The notes: generated from the sequence alone by a model not told the origin. A DNA stretch of 64,000 nucleotides from Nostoc desertorum CM1-VF14 (GCA_019359245.1 JAHHHR010000016.1:62001-126000), one strand, 5' to 3'. Positions 28,512 through 39,919 are shown, counted from the first letter of the stretch. Translations and numbers: made by a program.

Positions 28512-29279
28512 AATTTACTAGGTACTTTTAAAAACTATTACCCAAGGTATAAACTAACTAATTATTTGGAAATATAAAAAACATCACTTCCTTTATTAAA
28601 AAATATGTTATTGTATATGTTGGCTAGTTATCTCTTTTAGATATAAAAAATTTAGACGCTAAAGCCACAGCAATCAGGTGTTTTAACTGGCACTCATTTT
28701 AGCTACACCATACACGGTAGTTTTGGTTATCAAAACTGGATTAAGATATTCAATCCTGACTGAAGGTTGCTACCGTTGTTACTTCAGTGAGGTTTAGTTA
28801 ATAGTAATAGACATTGCTACTGCTAAGTAGCATAACTTTAGACAACAACGATATTTGGGAATTGTCAAATGGGTATATATTGTAATACGCTGTTTTTATT
28901 GCTGGATCAGGATGGCTTTAGCTTTAGAAGATAATACAGCGTTCAGTTTTAGTTTTGGTTTCAGGTGAGCCGAAATAGGCTCTATGAGTAGCTAGCGTGC
29001 ATCTGGAAAAGGGAATTGAGAAAATACTTAGCTTCAAAATATAAAAAAGAAACTGTCAGGGCAAAAATGATGTCTTGGCGGAGGTAACTTGTCTAACACC
29101 GCATAAATACATAAAAACACGCAAACATTTTAACACGGGTTAACTAACAAAGTAAAACCGAAGTTAAAATTTTTTTTCCCTAAATTTCGGTGCTTATATA
29201 TTTCTCCATCACTGAATTTAGAAAATTTTTCCCATCACGTAGTGGCAAAATTGGTAACTCAATACTTCAGGAATAGGGT
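28512..29279. other. Divergent promoter region before glutamate synthase
   Basis: 768 bp without a supported gene. I looked for the NtcA consensus (GTA-N8-TAC) because this enzyme belongs to nitrogen metabolism, and did not find a good match by eye. The sequence is AT-rich with no strong hairpin. Confidence 0.45.
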
Positions 29280-32200
29280 ATGAATAATAAACCGATGAAT
29301 CAAGATCAGAAAATCACAGCGGATATCAACTCAAGAGATACCTATCAGGGGCAAAAGTGGTTAGTAGAGGAGCGAGATGCCTGTGGTGTCGGTTTTATTG
29401 CTCATCGCCAGAATCATACTAGCCACGAAATTGTAGAAAAAGCTTTAGCTGCTTTAAGCTGCTTAGAACACCGGGGAGGTTGTAGCGCTGATCAAGACTC
29501 TGGTGATGGTGCTGGAATATTGACAGCTATCCCTTGGGAGTTATTTCAACAAGACTTTGCCCAAAGAGGGAAAGAATTTTCATCCACTAATAATATAGCT
29601 GTGGGGATGATATTTCTACCACAAGACCAGGAAGCAGCACAAAAAGCTAGGACTACAGTTGAGCAAGTAGCTGCCGAAGAAAAATTGACTGTACTGGGTT
29701 GGCGAGTAGTGCCAGTGCAACCTGATTTACTGGGGGTACAAGCCAGAGAAAATCAACCCCAGATTGAACAAGTTTTGTTAGCTTCCGTTGATAAAAGTGG
29801 CGATGAATTAGAACGACAGTTGTATATCACCCGCCGCAGAATTAGTAAAGTTGCAACCAACATCTCAGAAGAATTTTATATCTGCTCGTTATCAAGCCGC
29901 ACAATTGTCTACAAAGGCATGGTGCGTTCCACCGTATTGGGTAGCTTTTATCACGATTTAAAAAATCCAGCTTATAAAAGCGCTTTTGCTGTCTATCACC
30001 GCCGCTTTAGTACTAACACAATGCCCAAGTGGCCCCTAGCTCAACCAATGCGGCTTTTGGGTCACAATGGCGAAATCAATACCTTGTTGGGTAACATCAA
30101 CTGGATGATGGCACGAGAAGCTACCCTGAATCATCCTGTATGGGGCGATCGCATTAAGGAACTCAAGCCATTAGTTCATATTGATAACAGCGACTCAGCC
30201 ACCCTAGACAACGTACTAGAATTGCTGGTGTGTTCTGGACGTAGCCCCTTGGAAGCTTTAATGATTATGGTTCCAGAGGCTTACAAAAATCAGCCTTCTT
30301 TAGGTGATTATCCAGAAATTGTTGATTTTTACGAATATTACAGTGGTCTACAAGAAGCGTGGGACGGGCCAGCACTTTTAGTATTCAGCGATGGCAAAAA
30401 AGTTGGTGCAACACTAGATCGTAATGGCTTAAGACCAGCTCGCTACGTGATCACAAAAGATGACTACATTGTTGTAGCTTCCGAAGCTGGTGTAGTGGAC
30501 TTCCCAGAAACCGATATTGTTGAGAAAGGTAGACTCGGCCCTGGGCAAATGATTGCCGTGGATTTAGTAAACCATGAAGTGCTGAAGAATTGGGAGATTA
30601 AGCAGCGCATCGCCAAGCAACACCCTTATGGAGAATGGCTGCAACAGTACCGTCAAGAACTCAAACAAATTGTCAGTAGTCAGTCGTCAGATGGAAATGG
30701 AAATGGAAATGGACATCTGGCTGTTGAAAATGGTAACGGGCATAGTACAACTGACATAATTGACAAGCAAACCTTACTTCAGCGTCAAACTGCCTTTGGC
30801 TACACCACAGAAGATGTAGAAATGGTGATTCATCCAATGGCGATCGCAGGTTCAGAACCAACTTTCTGCATGGGGGATGATATTCCTTTAGCAGTGCTGT
30901 CAACAAAACCCCACCTGCTTTATGACTATTTCAAACAGCGCTTTGCTCAGGTGACAAACCCGGCGATTGATCCCCTACGGGAAAAGCTAGTGATGTCTTT
31001 GAAAGTCGAACTGGGTGAACGGGGTAACTTATTAGAACCTAAAGCCGAATATGCTCGGAGATTAAAACTCGAATCGCCAGTGTTAACTGATGGTGAGTTA
31101 GAGGCAATTAAGCTGTCAGGATTTGCCACGGCTGAGTTGTCAACCTTATTTGCGATCGCTACTGGCCCTGAAGGATTAAAGGCCGCAGTCCAATCTTTAC
31201 AAGCACAAGCAGCCCAATCAGTCCGCGCAGGTGCAAAGATTTTAATCTTAAGCGATAAGACAAATGACAGTATCAGCCCAGAAGATACATACATTCCTCC
31301 CCTGTTAGCAGTGGGTGCTGTACATCATCACCTGATTCGGGAAGGGCTGCGAATGAAAACATCCCTAATTGTCAATACTGCTCAATGCTGGAGTACCCAT
31401 CACTTTGCTTGTCTCATCGGCTACGGTGCTGGTGCAGTTTGCCCGTATATGGCTTTGGATACAGTGCGTGATTGGTGGTCTGATCCCAAAACTCAAAAGT
31501 TAATGGGTGTAGAAAAAATTCCCACCCTCACCCTAGAACAAGCTTTAGGAAACTATCGCAAAGCAGTAGAGTCAGGTTTGCTAAAAATTCTCTCCAAGAT
31601 GGGAATTTCTTTGCTCTCCAGCTATCAAGCAGCCCAAATCTTTGAAGCTATTGGCATCGGTGGAGATTTAATCGAACTGGGATTCCGTGGTACGACTTCC
31701 CGTATTGGTGGTTTGAGTATTAGCGAACTAGCTGATGAAGTGCTTTCCTTCCACTGCAAAGCTTTCCCAGAAGTGACGACCAATAAATTACAAAACCTGG
31801 GCTTTGTGCAGTATCGTCCTGGTGGCGAGTACCACATGAATAGCCCAGAAATGGTTAAGGCGCTGCATAAGGCTTTAGATGGCAAAAACTACGATCACTA
31901 CGAAGTTTACAAGAAGCATCTTCAAGGCAGGCCAGTAACAGCCTTGCGAGACTTGTTGGACTTCCAAGGCGATCGCACTCCGGTTCCCATAGAAGAGGTG
32001 GAGTCGGTAACTGAAATTGTCAAGCGCTTCTGCACTGGTGGTATGTCTTTAGGCGCTTTGTCAAGAGAAGCCCATGAAACTTTAGCGATCGCCATGAACC
32101 GCATTGGCGGTAAATCTAACTCTGGAGAAGGCGGCGAAGATCCAGTCCGCTATACAGTTCTAGATGATGTAGACGAGTCTGGTCACTCGCCAACCTTACC

Positions 32201-33983
32201 TCATTTAAAAGGATTGCGGAATGGTGATAAAGCCTATAGTGCCATCAAGCAAGTTGCATCAGGACGCTTCGGTGTCACGCCAGCGTACCTAGTCAACGCC
32301 AAACAAATTGAAATCAAAATTGCCCAAGGTGCCAAGCCTGGGGAAGGTGGACAGCTACCAGGGCCCAAAGTGAGCCAATACATTGCAATGTTAAGGCGCT
32401 CGAAGCCAGGTGTCACGCTGATTTCACCGCCACCGCACCACGATATCTATTCCATTGAAGACTTAGCGCAACTGATTTTTGATCTGCACCAAATTAATCC
32501 CAAAGCCAAGGTGTCGGTGAAGCTAGTTGCAGAAGTTGGCATTGGCACGATCGCGGCTGGTGTAGCTAAGGCAAACGCTGATATTATTCAGGTTTCTGGC
32601 CATGATGGTGGTACAGGTGCATCACCACTAAGTTCGATCAAACACGCGGGATCACCGTGGGAATTAGGTTTAAGTGAAGTGCATCGCGTCTTGATGGAAA
32701 ATAGTCTGCGCGATCGCGTGATTTTACGCGTAGATGGCGGACTCAAGAGTGGCTGGGATGTGGTAATAGGTGCATTGATGGGTGGTGAAGAATTCGGTTT
32801 CGGCTCCATTGCCATGATTGCCGAAGGCTGTATCATGGCGCGAGTTTGCCACATGAACACCTGCCCAGTGGGTGTTGCTACTCAAAAAGAAGAACTCCGC
32901 AAGCGGTTTACGGGAATGCCGGAACAGGTTGTCAACTTCTTCTACTTCATTGCCGAAGAAGTGCGTAGTCTGCTAGCACGACTAGGTTACCGTTCTTTGT
33001 CAGAAATCATTGGACGTGCAGATTTGTTGAAACTGCGCCCAGAGGCAAAACTCACCAAAACGCAGTCATTGAACCTGGACTGTTTACTGAAGCTACCAGA
33101 TACCAGAGACAATCGTAGCTGGTTGCTGCATGAAGAAGTCCACAGTAACGGCGTAGTTTTGGATGACAAAATGCTTGCCGATCCCGACATTCAGACTGCT
33201 ATTAGGGATCAGTCTAGTGTTACCAAAACTTACCCTATTGTGAATACTGACAGAACAGTAGGCACAAGATTAGCGGGAGCGATCGCTTCTCAATACGGTG
33301 ACAGCGACTTTGAAGGACAAATTAATCTCAATTTCACAGGGAGTGTTGGCCAAAGCTTTGGTGCGTTCAACCTCCCCGGCATAATTCTGACCCTGGAAGG
33401 AGAAGCAAACGACTACGTAGGTAAAGGAATGCATGGTGGTGAAATCATCATCAAACCTCCTACTGATGCCACCTATAACGCATCACAAAACGTCATAGTT
33501 GGCAATACGTGCCTCTATGGTGCTACTGGTGGTATGTTATTTGCCAACGGCCAAGCAGGAGAGCGCTTTGCTGTAAGAAATTCCAAAGGCATAGCAGTGA
33601 TTGAAGGCGCTGGGGATCACTGCTGTGAATATATGACTGGTGGTGTGATTGTCGTCCTCGGCAAAGTAGGACGTAACGTAGCAGCTGGAATGACTGGTGG
33701 ACTGGCGTACTTCTTAGATGAAGACGACTCATTTCGTGAGTTAGTCAACCCGGAAATTGTCAAAATCCAACGGGTGATTACAGAAGCAGGTGTAAAACAA
33801 TTGCAAGAGTTAATCAAAACTCATGTGGAACGCACTGGTTCACTAAAGGCGAAAAAAATTCTCCAAGACTGGCAAGAATCTTTGCCGAAATTCTGGCAGT
33901 TGGTTCCACCTTCTGAAGCTGATAGTCCCGAAGCTGATCCACAAAAACAAACAACTGAGTTCAGTTTAGTAAGCAGTCATTAG
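29280..33983 (+). CDS. glsF: Ferredoxin-dependent glutamate synthase
   Basis: A 1567-residue ferredoxin-GOGAT producing two glutamates from glutamine and 2-oxoglutarate. After a 34-residue propeptide the mature enzyme would begin at the nucleophile C35 (ACGVGF). The glutamine amidotransferase domain is followed by the central and FMN-binding domains. The [3Fe-4S] cysteines are C1184, C1190 and C1195 ([12 protein letters not shown]), and the C-terminal GXGXG beta-helix domain is present. A variable linker at about 465-490 (DGNGNGNG) is made of short repeats. GGAATAGGGT precedes the ATG; M6 is an alternative start. Confidence 0.97.
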   Translation: MNNKPMNQDQKITADINSRDTYQGQKWLVEERDACGVGFIAHRQNHTSHEIVEKALAALSCLEHRGGCSADQDSGDGAGILTAIPWELFQQDFAQRGKEFSSTNNIAVGMIFLPQDQEAAQKARTTVEQVAAEEKLTVLGWRVVPVQPDLLGVQARENQPQIEQVLLASVDKSGDELERQLYITRRRISKVATNISEEFYICSLSSRTIVYKGMVRSTVLGSFYHDLKNPAYKSAFAVYHRRFSTNTMPKWPLAQPMRLLGHNGEINTLLGNINWMMAREATLNHPVWGDRIKELKPLVHIDNSDSATLDNVLELLVCSGRSPLEALMIMVPEAYKNQPSLGDYPEIVDFYEYYSGLQEAWDGPALLVFSDGKKVGATLDRNGLRPARYVITKDDYIVVASEAGVVDFPETDIVEKGRLGPGQMIAVDLVNHEVLKNWEIKQRIAKQHPYGEWLQQYRQELKQIVSSQSSDGNGNGNGHLAVENGNGHSTTDIIDKQTLLQRQTAFGYTTEDVEMVIHPMAIAGSEPTFCMGDDIPLAVLSTKPHLLYDYFKQRFAQVTNPAIDPLREKLVMSLKVELGERGNLLEPKAEYARRLKLESPVLTDGELEAIKLSGFATAELSTLFAIATGPEGLKAAVQSLQAQAAQSVRAGAKILILSDKTNDSISPEDTYIPPLLAVGAVHHHLIREGLRMKTSLIVNTAQCWSTHHFACLIGYGAGAVCPYMALDTVRDWWSDPKTQKLMGVEKIPTLTLEQALGNYRKAVESGLLKILSKMGISLLSSYQAAQIFEAIGIGGDLIELGFRGTTSRIGGLSISELADEVLSFHCKAFPEVTTNKLQNLGFVQYRPGGEYHMNSPEMVKALHKALDGKNYDHYEVYKKHLQGRPVTALRDLLDFQGDRTPVPIEEVESVTEIVKRFCTGGMSLGALSREAHETLAIAMNRIGGKSNSGEGGEDPVRYTVLDDVDESGHSPTLPHLKGLRNGDKAYSAIKQVASGRFGVTPAYLVNAKQIEIKIAQGAKPGEGGQLPGPKVSQYIAMLRRSKPGVTLISPPPHHDIYSIEDLAQLIFDLHQINPKAKVSVKLVAEVGIGTIAAGVAKANADIIQVSGHDGGTGASPLSSIKHAGSPWELGLSEVHRVLMENSLRDRVILRVDGGLKSGWDVVIGALMGGEEFGFGSIAMIAEGCIMARVCHMNTCPVGVATQKEELRKRFTGMPEQVVNFFYFIAEEVRSLLARLGYRSLSEIIGRADLLKLRPEAKLTKTQSLNLDCLLKLPDTRDNRSWLLHEEVHSNGVVLDDKMLADPDIQTAIRDQSSVTKTYPIVNTDRTVGTRLAGAIASQYGDSDFEGQINLNFTGSVGQSFGAFNLPGIILTLEGEANDYVGKGMHGGEIIIKPPTDATYNASQNVIVGNTCLYGATGGMLFANGQAGERFAVRNSKGIAVIEGAGDHCCEYMTGGVIVVLGKVGRNVAAGMTGGLAYFLDEDDSFRELVNPEIVKIQRVITEAGVKQLQELIKTHVERTGSLKAKKILQDWQESLPKFWQLVPPSEADSPEADPQKQTTEFSLVSSH
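30670..30745 (+). repeat. Simple repeats inside glsF
   Basis: GTCAGTAGTCAGTCGTCAG (heptamer-like) is followed by three GGAAAT hexamers and further AATGG copies. In frame they encode [14 protein letters not shown], a flexible linker between conserved domains. Confidence 0.6.
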
Positions 33984-34472
33984 TAACTGTAAACGTCCTC
34001 ATACTCTGCTTTGAGCCATTCTATTTTCAAAGAAGCTGTACAAACAGGTATTCTGCGAAAACACCTTGGGATGCCCAAAGCATCTGCCTGAATTTACCCT
34101 TAAAAAGAGCGTAGCGAGAAAAAAATATTCCCCCTTTTTTAGGGGGAAATATTTACTAACTGATTCACAACTGGACTTTAGACCAAGGGTACAAAAGTAA
34201 CTGAGTAATCAGATCCTATGAAAGTCTAGGCAATAAAGTCGGGATTAGCACTGTCCTGAAATCTACCTAATTGGGTATAGAAGGCATTACCTAAATGCTG
34301 GTAAACTTTCATAGAAATGTTTACTAAGCTGATGCAGGCCTAAATTGTATAAACACTCTTTACGGTCGCTTACTGTTGACGGTTAACGGTTATCAGTCAT
34401 AAGTCATCAGCCTTCATGTAAATGTTCAAGTTAAATGCGTAACAGTTTAACAAGTAGGATTTGTCTATAAAA
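33984..34472. other. Intergenic region after glsF
   Basis: About 490 bp with a terminator-like hairpin at 34123-34154 and an STRR-like tract (GACGGTTAACGGTTA) at 34375-34412. No ORF is supported. Confidence 0.5.
34123..34154 (+). terminator. Terminator-like hairpin after glsF
   Basis: AAATATTCCCCCT and AGGGGGAAATATTT pair (one bulge) around a loop of five T. It is GC-rich at the loop end and lies 140 bp after the stop codon; no T-run follows the stem. Confidence 0.55.
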
Positions 34473-35216
34473 ATGCTTATAGAAGAGCAAGCTCCCGATC
34501 GCAAAACTTCTGAAGAAGAACGTTTCCAAGATGATTATTATTCATACTTTGAAGCTCCTGAAAATGCTACCCGATACACACCAACAGTTTGGTATCTTGA
34601 TCAGGCTTTTAAGCAACGTTCGTTCTCTTTGTTAGATTTAGGATGTGGCAATGCGGCTTTAAACAAATATCTACCTGAACGATGTGACTACCTTGGGATA
34701 GATCACAGTGACGCTGCGATTCAATATTGTTCAAAACTCTATCCCAACAAGAACTTTGCTGCCAAAGATTTATCGGTAGCACTGCCAGAATTAGCTTCAA
34801 AAAATAAAAAATTTGATGCTGTAGTGCTAGCCGGGTTACTATTTCATAATGTCGATAAGGAAACACTAGAACAAAAGGACGATAAAGAACTCGTTCAATT
34901 CTGTTTGGAGAAGCTAATAAGCGACAAAGGATATTTGGTGCTTATTATACCTTTTGCTTATGGTGACCATCCATCCCATAATCTTTATGTTCGGGCAGAA
35001 TGGCTACAAAATTTGGTAGAAAAATTGCTGGAAGCTGTAAACGCAAAAATCGTTTACGAGAATATTTCTCTACAAATTGGCTTGGACAAAAAGGTTCAAC
35101 AGCAGAAGACCACTCCTGATTGGTTTGTTCCTGATAGCACTACTGACTATTCCAATAAATACGCCGGAACATATATGGCAGCTTGGACAGTTATTGCTTC
35201 TCCATCACTAGGTTAA
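34473..35216 (+). CDS. Class I SAM-dependent methyltransferase
   Basis: About 247 residues with a Rossmann SAM-binding motif LLDLGCGNAALN (about 56-67), the acidic end of strand 2 (YLGIDHSD) and motif IV-like KFDAVVLAGLLFHNV. There is no transmembrane segment. The substrate cannot be told; no partner gene is adjacent. The frame opens at a TTG (34461); the ATG at 34473 starting MLIEEQAPDRKTS is preferred. It stands alone between repeats and AT-rich DNA. Confidence 0.75.
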   Translation: MLIEEQAPDRKTSEEERFQDDYYSYFEAPENATRYTPTVWYLDQAFKQRSFSLLDLGCGNAALNKYLPERCDYLGIDHSDAAIQYCSKLYPNKNFAAKDLSVALPELASKNKKFDAVVLAGLLFHNVDKETLEQKDDKELVQFCLEKLISDKGYLVLIIPFAYGDHPSHNLYVRAEWLQNLVEKLLEAVNAKIVYENISLQIGLDKKVQQQKTTPDWFVPDSTTDYSNKYAGTYMAAWTVIASPSLG

Positions 35217-35372
35217 ACTGTCATTTCAATAACTAAGATTATTCATCTACTTTTAAGTTTATTTGTTCTTTAGTTTCACACCGGAAACTAGATAAAACTA
35301 CTCTTAACCAAAAAATATAATTTTAGTTGTTAGCGAATTAATACTGAGCAATTATTGCACAATTAATAATTA

Positions 35373-36281
35373 TTAGTTTTTGTTAGCAACCAACTTTTGG
35401 TCTGCATCTTCCATTTCTAAAAGTTCTGGAATAGTAACAAAGCGATAGCCTTGCTTTCTAAAATTGCTAATAATTTCTGGTAAAGCTTGCACAGTTTTAG
35501 AACGATTGCCGCCACCATCATGCATCAGTACAATCCCACCAGGTTTTGAATCTTTAATTACGTTATCGATCAACTTTGGTACGGTTGGCAGTTTGTAATC
35601 TATGGAATCAGCAGACCACATCACTACAGTATATTTTTGGCCTTTAGCATAAGCAGCTAATCCATTGTGCAGGTTGCCACCAGGCGGTCGGAAGAGATTT
35701 GTTTTAGCACCTGTAATTTGATAAATTAGGTCTGTTGTGCGGTCAATTTCAAAAGCAGCTGCTTGTGGATTAAAGGAGTGATACCAGTGATGCCAAGTAT
35801 GGTTGGCAATGACGTGACCTTGAAGGACAATCTGCTTTCCTAATTCTGGATAATTTTTTAGGTTCTGACCGACGACAAAAAACGTCCCTTTAATATTATT
35901 TGATTTCAGAATATCTAGCACTTGCTCTGTGGTCTGAGGCCAAGGGCCATCGTCAAAAGTGAGAGCAATCACTTTCTCCCCTTTAGTCAGTTTTGCCGCT
36001 TTAACTATTGCCCCTTGAAAACGTAATGGTATAGCGTAGGATAGTCCTTTTTTTTGTGCTTCTTGTTGCCAGCTTGTAAGCATCGCCGCCTTTAATTTTT
36101 CAATCTGCTGCTGAGTTCCTACATTTGCAGCTACATCCTTGACGTTTATACTTTGTCTAATCTGAGCCTCTGAAGGATTTGGTCTTAGAAGCATCATGAA
36201 AGCAAGGCTAAAAACACCACATAAGGCAAGCAGTGCAATTAATATTCCTTCTGGCCACAGAAACGACTTATTGTTTTCCAC
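35373..36281 (-). CDS. Polysaccharide deacetylase (NodB homology) family protein
   Basis: A 302-residue membrane-anchored or exported protein. An N-terminal hydrophobic segment (GILIALLALCGVFSLAFMML) precedes a NodB domain (about 95-290). Carbohydrate esterase 4 motifs are TFDDGPWP (catalytic Asp pair), HTWHHWYH (metal-binding His), RPPGG and the last-motif LMHDGGG. It probably removes acetyl groups from peptidoglycan, chitin-like or exopolysaccharide substrates in the periplasm. A 2-kb gene-free stretch lies upstream of its start. Confidence 0.92.
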   Translation of the reverse strand: MENNKSFLWPEGILIALLALCGVFSLAFMMLLRPNPSEAQIRQSINVKDVAANVGTQQQIEKLKAAMLTSWQQEAQKKGLSYAIPLRFQGAIVKAAKLTKGEKVIALTFDDGPWPQTTEQVLDILKSNNIKGTFFVVGQNLKNYPELGKQIVLQGHVIANHTWHHWYHSFNPQAAAFEIDRTTDLIYQITGAKTNLFRPPGGNLHNGLAAYAKGQKYTVVMWSADSIDYKLPTVPKLIDNVIKDSKPGGIVLMHDGGGNRSKTVQALPEIISNFRKQGYRFVTIPELLEMEDADQKLVANKN

Positions 36282-37289
36282 TTATATAGCTCCTTCAAAG
36301 ATCGAACCATCAACCACGTTATGACGGTACGTTATAGCACATCTTTTTTAGATATCTTAAATATCGGCTGCTTTCTGGTAATCCTGAAAGTTAGAATTGA
36401 GACTAACGTAAATTCATAATTGAGAAGGCAGACTATACAGCTTTAACTGAAATCTAGCTGCTCTAGATTTGGATAAATGCTTATACAATACTTGAAATCG
36501 TTTAACGTCAATCCATTCATAAAAACCAAGGTCTGAACTTCTACATTCTTACCGCTAGGTCTAAGAAGGAGGACAATCAGATAGATAATTAACTACACCC
36601 CAAAATCTCCCTAATAGGAGTTATCAATTAGTTTGTGTCCTTCATTTCACCTCTAAGTCAGCATTCTGCTTTTAAGCTTTATAGGTTTACAAATAAGATA
36701 AGTTAAACTGTCGTGCCTACAATTTGCATTTTTGACAGGCTGAAGTTTTTATAACAAAACTGTCTCTAAGAAACTTGTATAATTTACAGCTGAGTAAATT
36801 ATTTAATTAGCATCAAAAACTACTTATAAGGCACGGGTATCTTCCAAAAAAGAGCCTAATAAGTTATTAGTTTTATTCTTGATAAGATATATCTTACTGT
36901 CATCTGCCATTACTTCCTTTTTAAGAAAAAGTTAAATTTTCAGCTGACAGAATGTTACCTTGCAGTTTCTATGAAATAAACAGACGAAAATTGATTCAAT
37001 ATAGTTTCTCATTACCAACAGGCATTTTGTAGTTAATATAGATACTTTTTAGCAATTCAGCAAAAATGATTTTATTGACAGCTTAGTTCTATTTATGATG
37101 CTGATACTTTAGCCTAAGTTGCTCGTAGCTTTTTATCCGTTAATGTTTTTCTCCAAGGTTCAAGAAAATCATATATTATTAATAGTACAATTCAATATTC
37201 AATGTCACCGTATAATTACGGTAATTACTAGCATTTATATATTAGGCTTCAGATTTAATTTTTGAAATATACTGTAGAGAACCGATGAT

Positions 37290-37515
37290 TACGGTGAGAA
37301 GTCCGTACAACATGGGTTTTCCCAGATGAGCGAGTACCTCACCCGAAAGAATGTTCCCAACGTTTGTTGCCTTACAACGCTTTAGGAAGCATACGGCGAG
37401 TGTCTCTCCTTTTCTTACAACACGCTACGAAAAGGGAGAAGCGAAGCGTTAGGGCTTTGCTTTAGCAGAAAGTACGGCATCGGCCGAAGGTTTCGATGCG
37501 TTACGTACTCTGTTA
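37290..37515. repeat. Mosaic of Nostoc palindromic repeats
   Basis: A GC-richer block in AT-rich DNA. It contains several inverted repeats, among them AGTACGGCATCG with CGATGCGTTACGTACT (37470-37510), and the arms CTCTCCTTTTC and GAAAAGGGAG (about 37404-37440). It is likely an accumulation of small mobile palindromic elements. Confidence 0.5.
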
Positions 37516-37925
37516 ACACACATTACTTGCGTCACAAGGCTAAAATGTTACAAATAATAATGACGTTAGTCCAAGTATTATCAAAGCTTTTCTCTATTTA
37601 TCTAATGCATCAATTTAGGTTTGTCACGCCACTACATATACTTAGATTTTTCCAAAATAAAATCAGATTTTTATAGGCGAGTTATTAGAGCATATCTGAA
37701 CTCTACTATCGGAAATAATAATACATAGTTTTCAATGTGTGAAAATCGTTCGGGAGCATTCGCCATATGCAATCCAAATTAAAATGGATTGATATATCAT
37801 TTAAAAATATATATACCAGAGTATATTTTCTTCCAATTGATTCTCCAAAAAGACTGCCCTCTCACTTTTTGCCATAAGTAAGTTAGATATTATAAGACAT
37901 TCACTAAACTATTTTGCCACTCAAC

Positions 37926-37970
37926 GACCAATTTTCTGCTCAAACAAAAAGCTGGTTGGCTGTATTGGTC
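37926..37970 (+). other. Stem-loop, possible small RNA
   Basis: GACCAAT and ATTGGTC enclose a region that can fold further (AAAAAGCTGGTTGGCT). A T-rich run (GCGCTTTTTTAGC) follows about 20 bases later. This suggests a short transcript with a terminator, but no proof exists in the sequence. Confidence 0.25.
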
Positions 37971-38276
37971 TAGCAATCGGTGAGCGCTTTTTTAGCAGGA
38001 AGAAGCAAAAGTGAAAATCATCTCATAACTTGTCTTATAATTGCAGCAATTAGAATTAGAGTTTTAATGATCTATAAATCCTAATCATCAGCTTATATTG
38101 CCTTAGACAGGTCACAGTTGATTTCCAGTACTTTTGCTTATCTTTGGTAGATGCAATAATTGTATTATTTAATATCTGTATGGGTTTATCCATAACCCAG
38201 CTTGTCTATCAGTATACCTTTTGAGTCAAAATAATCAAGGTATTTGTTCCACTTCTGAAACTGGCTAGAAACTTTT

Positions 38277-38849
38277 ATGATTCCTCACGAAAGTGATGCA
38301 AAAGAAGAGCGTGCTTCGTTAAAAGTATTGCGTAGTTGGCAAGAAAATCTGATTTTGATTGCGATCGCATTGTGTTTAGCATTCCTAATCAGGACTTTTA
38401 TCGCTGAACCGCGCTATATACCTTCTGATTCGATGCTGCCTACCTTACATACTGGTGATCGCTTGGTAGTTGAAAAGATATCCTACCATTTTCACCCTCC
38501 CATAACTGGGGATATTATTGTTTTTCAGCCACCCGCAGAACTACAAAGTCGAGGATATCCCAAAGACCAAGCATTCATCAAGCGGGTTATTGGCCAGCCT
38601 GGTGAAGTAATTAGTGTTGCTTCTGGCAAAGTCTATCTCAACGGTCAACCTTTGGCAGAAGACTACATCGCTGAACCCCCAAATCAGCCATATCAACCAG
38701 TGAAAGTCCCAGAAGATGAGTTTTTTGTCATGGGAGATAACCGCAACGATAGTAATGACTCTCGTTATTGGGGCTTTTTACCCAGAAAGAATGTTATTGG
38801 CCGGGCAACATTTCGCTTTTGGCCTCTTGATCGCATTGGGTTTATTTAA
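38277..38849 (+). CDS. lepB: Signal peptidase I
   Basis: A 190-residue type I leader peptidase removing signal peptides outside the membrane. One N-terminal transmembrane helix (NLILIAIALCLAFLIRTF) precedes box B with the catalytic serine (PSDSMLPTL), box C/D with the catalytic lysine (AFIKRVIG) and box E (MGDNRNDSNDSRYWG). The length is typical of single-helix cyanobacterial enzymes. A long AT-rich upstream region precedes it. Confidence 0.96.
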   Translation: MIPHESDAKEERASLKVLRSWQENLILIAIALCLAFLIRTFIAEPRYIPSDSMLPTLHTGDRLVVEKISYHFHPPITGDIIVFQPPAELQSRGYPKDQAFIKRVIGQPGEVISVASGKVYLNGQPLAEDYIAEPPNQPYQPVKVPEDEFFVMGDNRNDSNDSRYWGFLPRKNVIGRATFRFWPLDRIGFI

Positions 38850-38861
38850 TTAATTAGGAGT

Positions 38862-38962
38862 CATTCAGTTTTGGATTTTAGATTTGGATTTTAGATTTTT
38901 CTTTCAATCCAAGTTGCGCTGTAAGCGCACCAAAGGTTCGACTCAAAATCTAAAATTGGCAG
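38862..38962. repeat. Compound repeat between lepB and HhH gene
   Basis: TTTTGGATTTTAGATTTGGA at the left, GCGCTGTAAGCGCACCAAAG in the core and TTCGACTCAAAATCTAAAATT at the right form a partially inverted element. It separates two convergent genes. Confidence 0.6.
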
Positions 38963-38997
38963 GGTTAGGAGTTATTTTAAAACTTCTAACTTTTCAC

Positions 38998-39531
38998 TTA
39001 AAACCTTAAATAATACATCAGTTGAGCGATCGCATCACCAGATAACTCTAATCGCCGTTGGAAATCAGCCAGGTTACGGTACGGCCCAATTGATTGCCGA
39101 TTTTGAACCACTGCTTGCGCTAGAGACAAATCGATAAATGGAATTTGTGCTAACTTTTCAACTGTTGCTGTGTTTGGGTTGACTAAATGGGTGGGATTTT
39201 CTAGAGATTCGTGATCATAGTAAATAAAATTCAGCAGAGGCTTTAATGGCTCCAGGCGCGGCGCTGGTACAGCCAAAGCCGCAGCGATATCTTCAATACA
39301 GTAGAATTTAACACCAGAACGCGAAAGTTCTACAAGCGATCGCGCTTGGTGAATTGACAAACCTGGTAAGCGTAACCAATCATCTACAGTCGCTTGATTA
39401 GCATCAATGCGAATACCTAATTTAGCGGCTAGCTGAATTTCTTCCCCAGATTGTAGGCGATAGTAGGGATCGTTGAGGAGCTTGGCGCGGAGTTTTTGCA
39501 ACCTGGGGTTCAAAGGTAGCCAGTTATTCAT
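38998..39531 (-). CDS. Helix-hairpin-helix (ComEA-like) protein
   Basis: A 177-residue protein with repeated HhH units: ATVDDWLRLPGLSIHQARSLV and, near the C terminus, NPNTATVEKLAQIPFIDLSLA. These bind DNA backbone non-specifically. There is no signal peptide or membrane helix, unlike true ComEA, so a cytoplasmic DNA-binding role is more likely than uptake of DNA. The gene is 13 bp downstream of the TM2/SHOCT gene and probably co-transcribed with it. Confidence 0.85.
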   Translation of the reverse strand: MNNWLPLNPRLQKLRAKLLNDPYYRLQSGEEIQLAAKLGIRIDANQATVDDWLRLPGLSIHQARSLVELSRSGVKFYCIEDIAAALAVPAPRLEPLKPLLNFIYYDHESLENPTHLVNPNTATVEKLAQIPFIDLSLAQAVVQNRQSIGPYRNLADFQRRLELSGDAIAQLMYYLRF

Positions 39532-39544
39532 GTTGTCGCTTACC

Positions 39545-39919
39545 TCAAGAAATCTGGTCTAGCAATTGGCGGCGCTTTTGCTCAAATTCATACTCTGATA
39601 TTAGCCCGTCCTGTCGCAGAGCATCTAATTCACGCATTGCGTCAGCGATCGCTCCTACCTGATTACTCGCTCTTTGTGAGTTCCTTACCCCTGACTTCCC
39701 TAGATTAAAATTACGATCAAAAGCTTCTTCGTCTTGGGCTAAATACCAAACTCCTTCAATCGCACTAGCGACCTTGGGGATAGGTGTCCAGGAAAGCAAC
39801 ACATACAAAACACCCCACAACGGCTGTCCCAGATAGAATTTATGTAATCCTGAAATTGTCAGTGTGCCAGAAAAAGCTAAAACAGCAGCAACACTTCGGC
39901 TTTTGCGCTTAGTCAACAT
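39545..39919 (-). CDS. TM2 domain protein with C-terminal SHOCT motif
   Basis: A 124-residue membrane protein. The N-terminal TM2/NINE-type region has two hydrophobic segments joined by GLHKFYLGQPLWGVLYV. The C-terminal helix-turn-helix-like segment (LDALRQDGLISEYEFEQKRR) is a SHOCT motif, an oligomerisation module. The function is unknown. The start codon is the ATG at 39919. Confidence 0.85.
   Translation of the reverse strand: MLTKRKSRSVAAVLAFSGTLTISGLHKFYLGQPLWGVLYVLLSWTPIPKVASAIEGVWYLAQDEEAFDRNFNLGKSGVRNSQRASNQVGAIADAMRELDALRQDGLISEYEFEQKRRQLLDQIS

Larger units (their letters stand above)
36282..38276. other. Two-kilobase gene-free AT-rich stretch
   Basis: No frame of more than about 60 codons exists on either strand over 1995 bp, between the divergent deacetylase and lepB genes. 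A GC-richer palindromic patch lies at 37290-37515, containing Nostoc-type repeats (GAAGCGAAGCGTTAGGGC and others). A stem-loop candidate is at 37926-37970. The rest looks featureless: decayed DNA, a long leader or unrecognised RNA gene(s). Confidence 0.55.

Noticed and set aside
28512..29279. NtcA site before glutamate synthase
   Set aside because: I looked for GTA-N8-TAC because of the gene function and saw no convincing match by eye; a position-weight search is needed.
37290..37515. Insertion sequence
   Set aside because: Inverted repeats are present but there is no transposase frame or clear target duplication, so only a small non-coding repeat is claimed.
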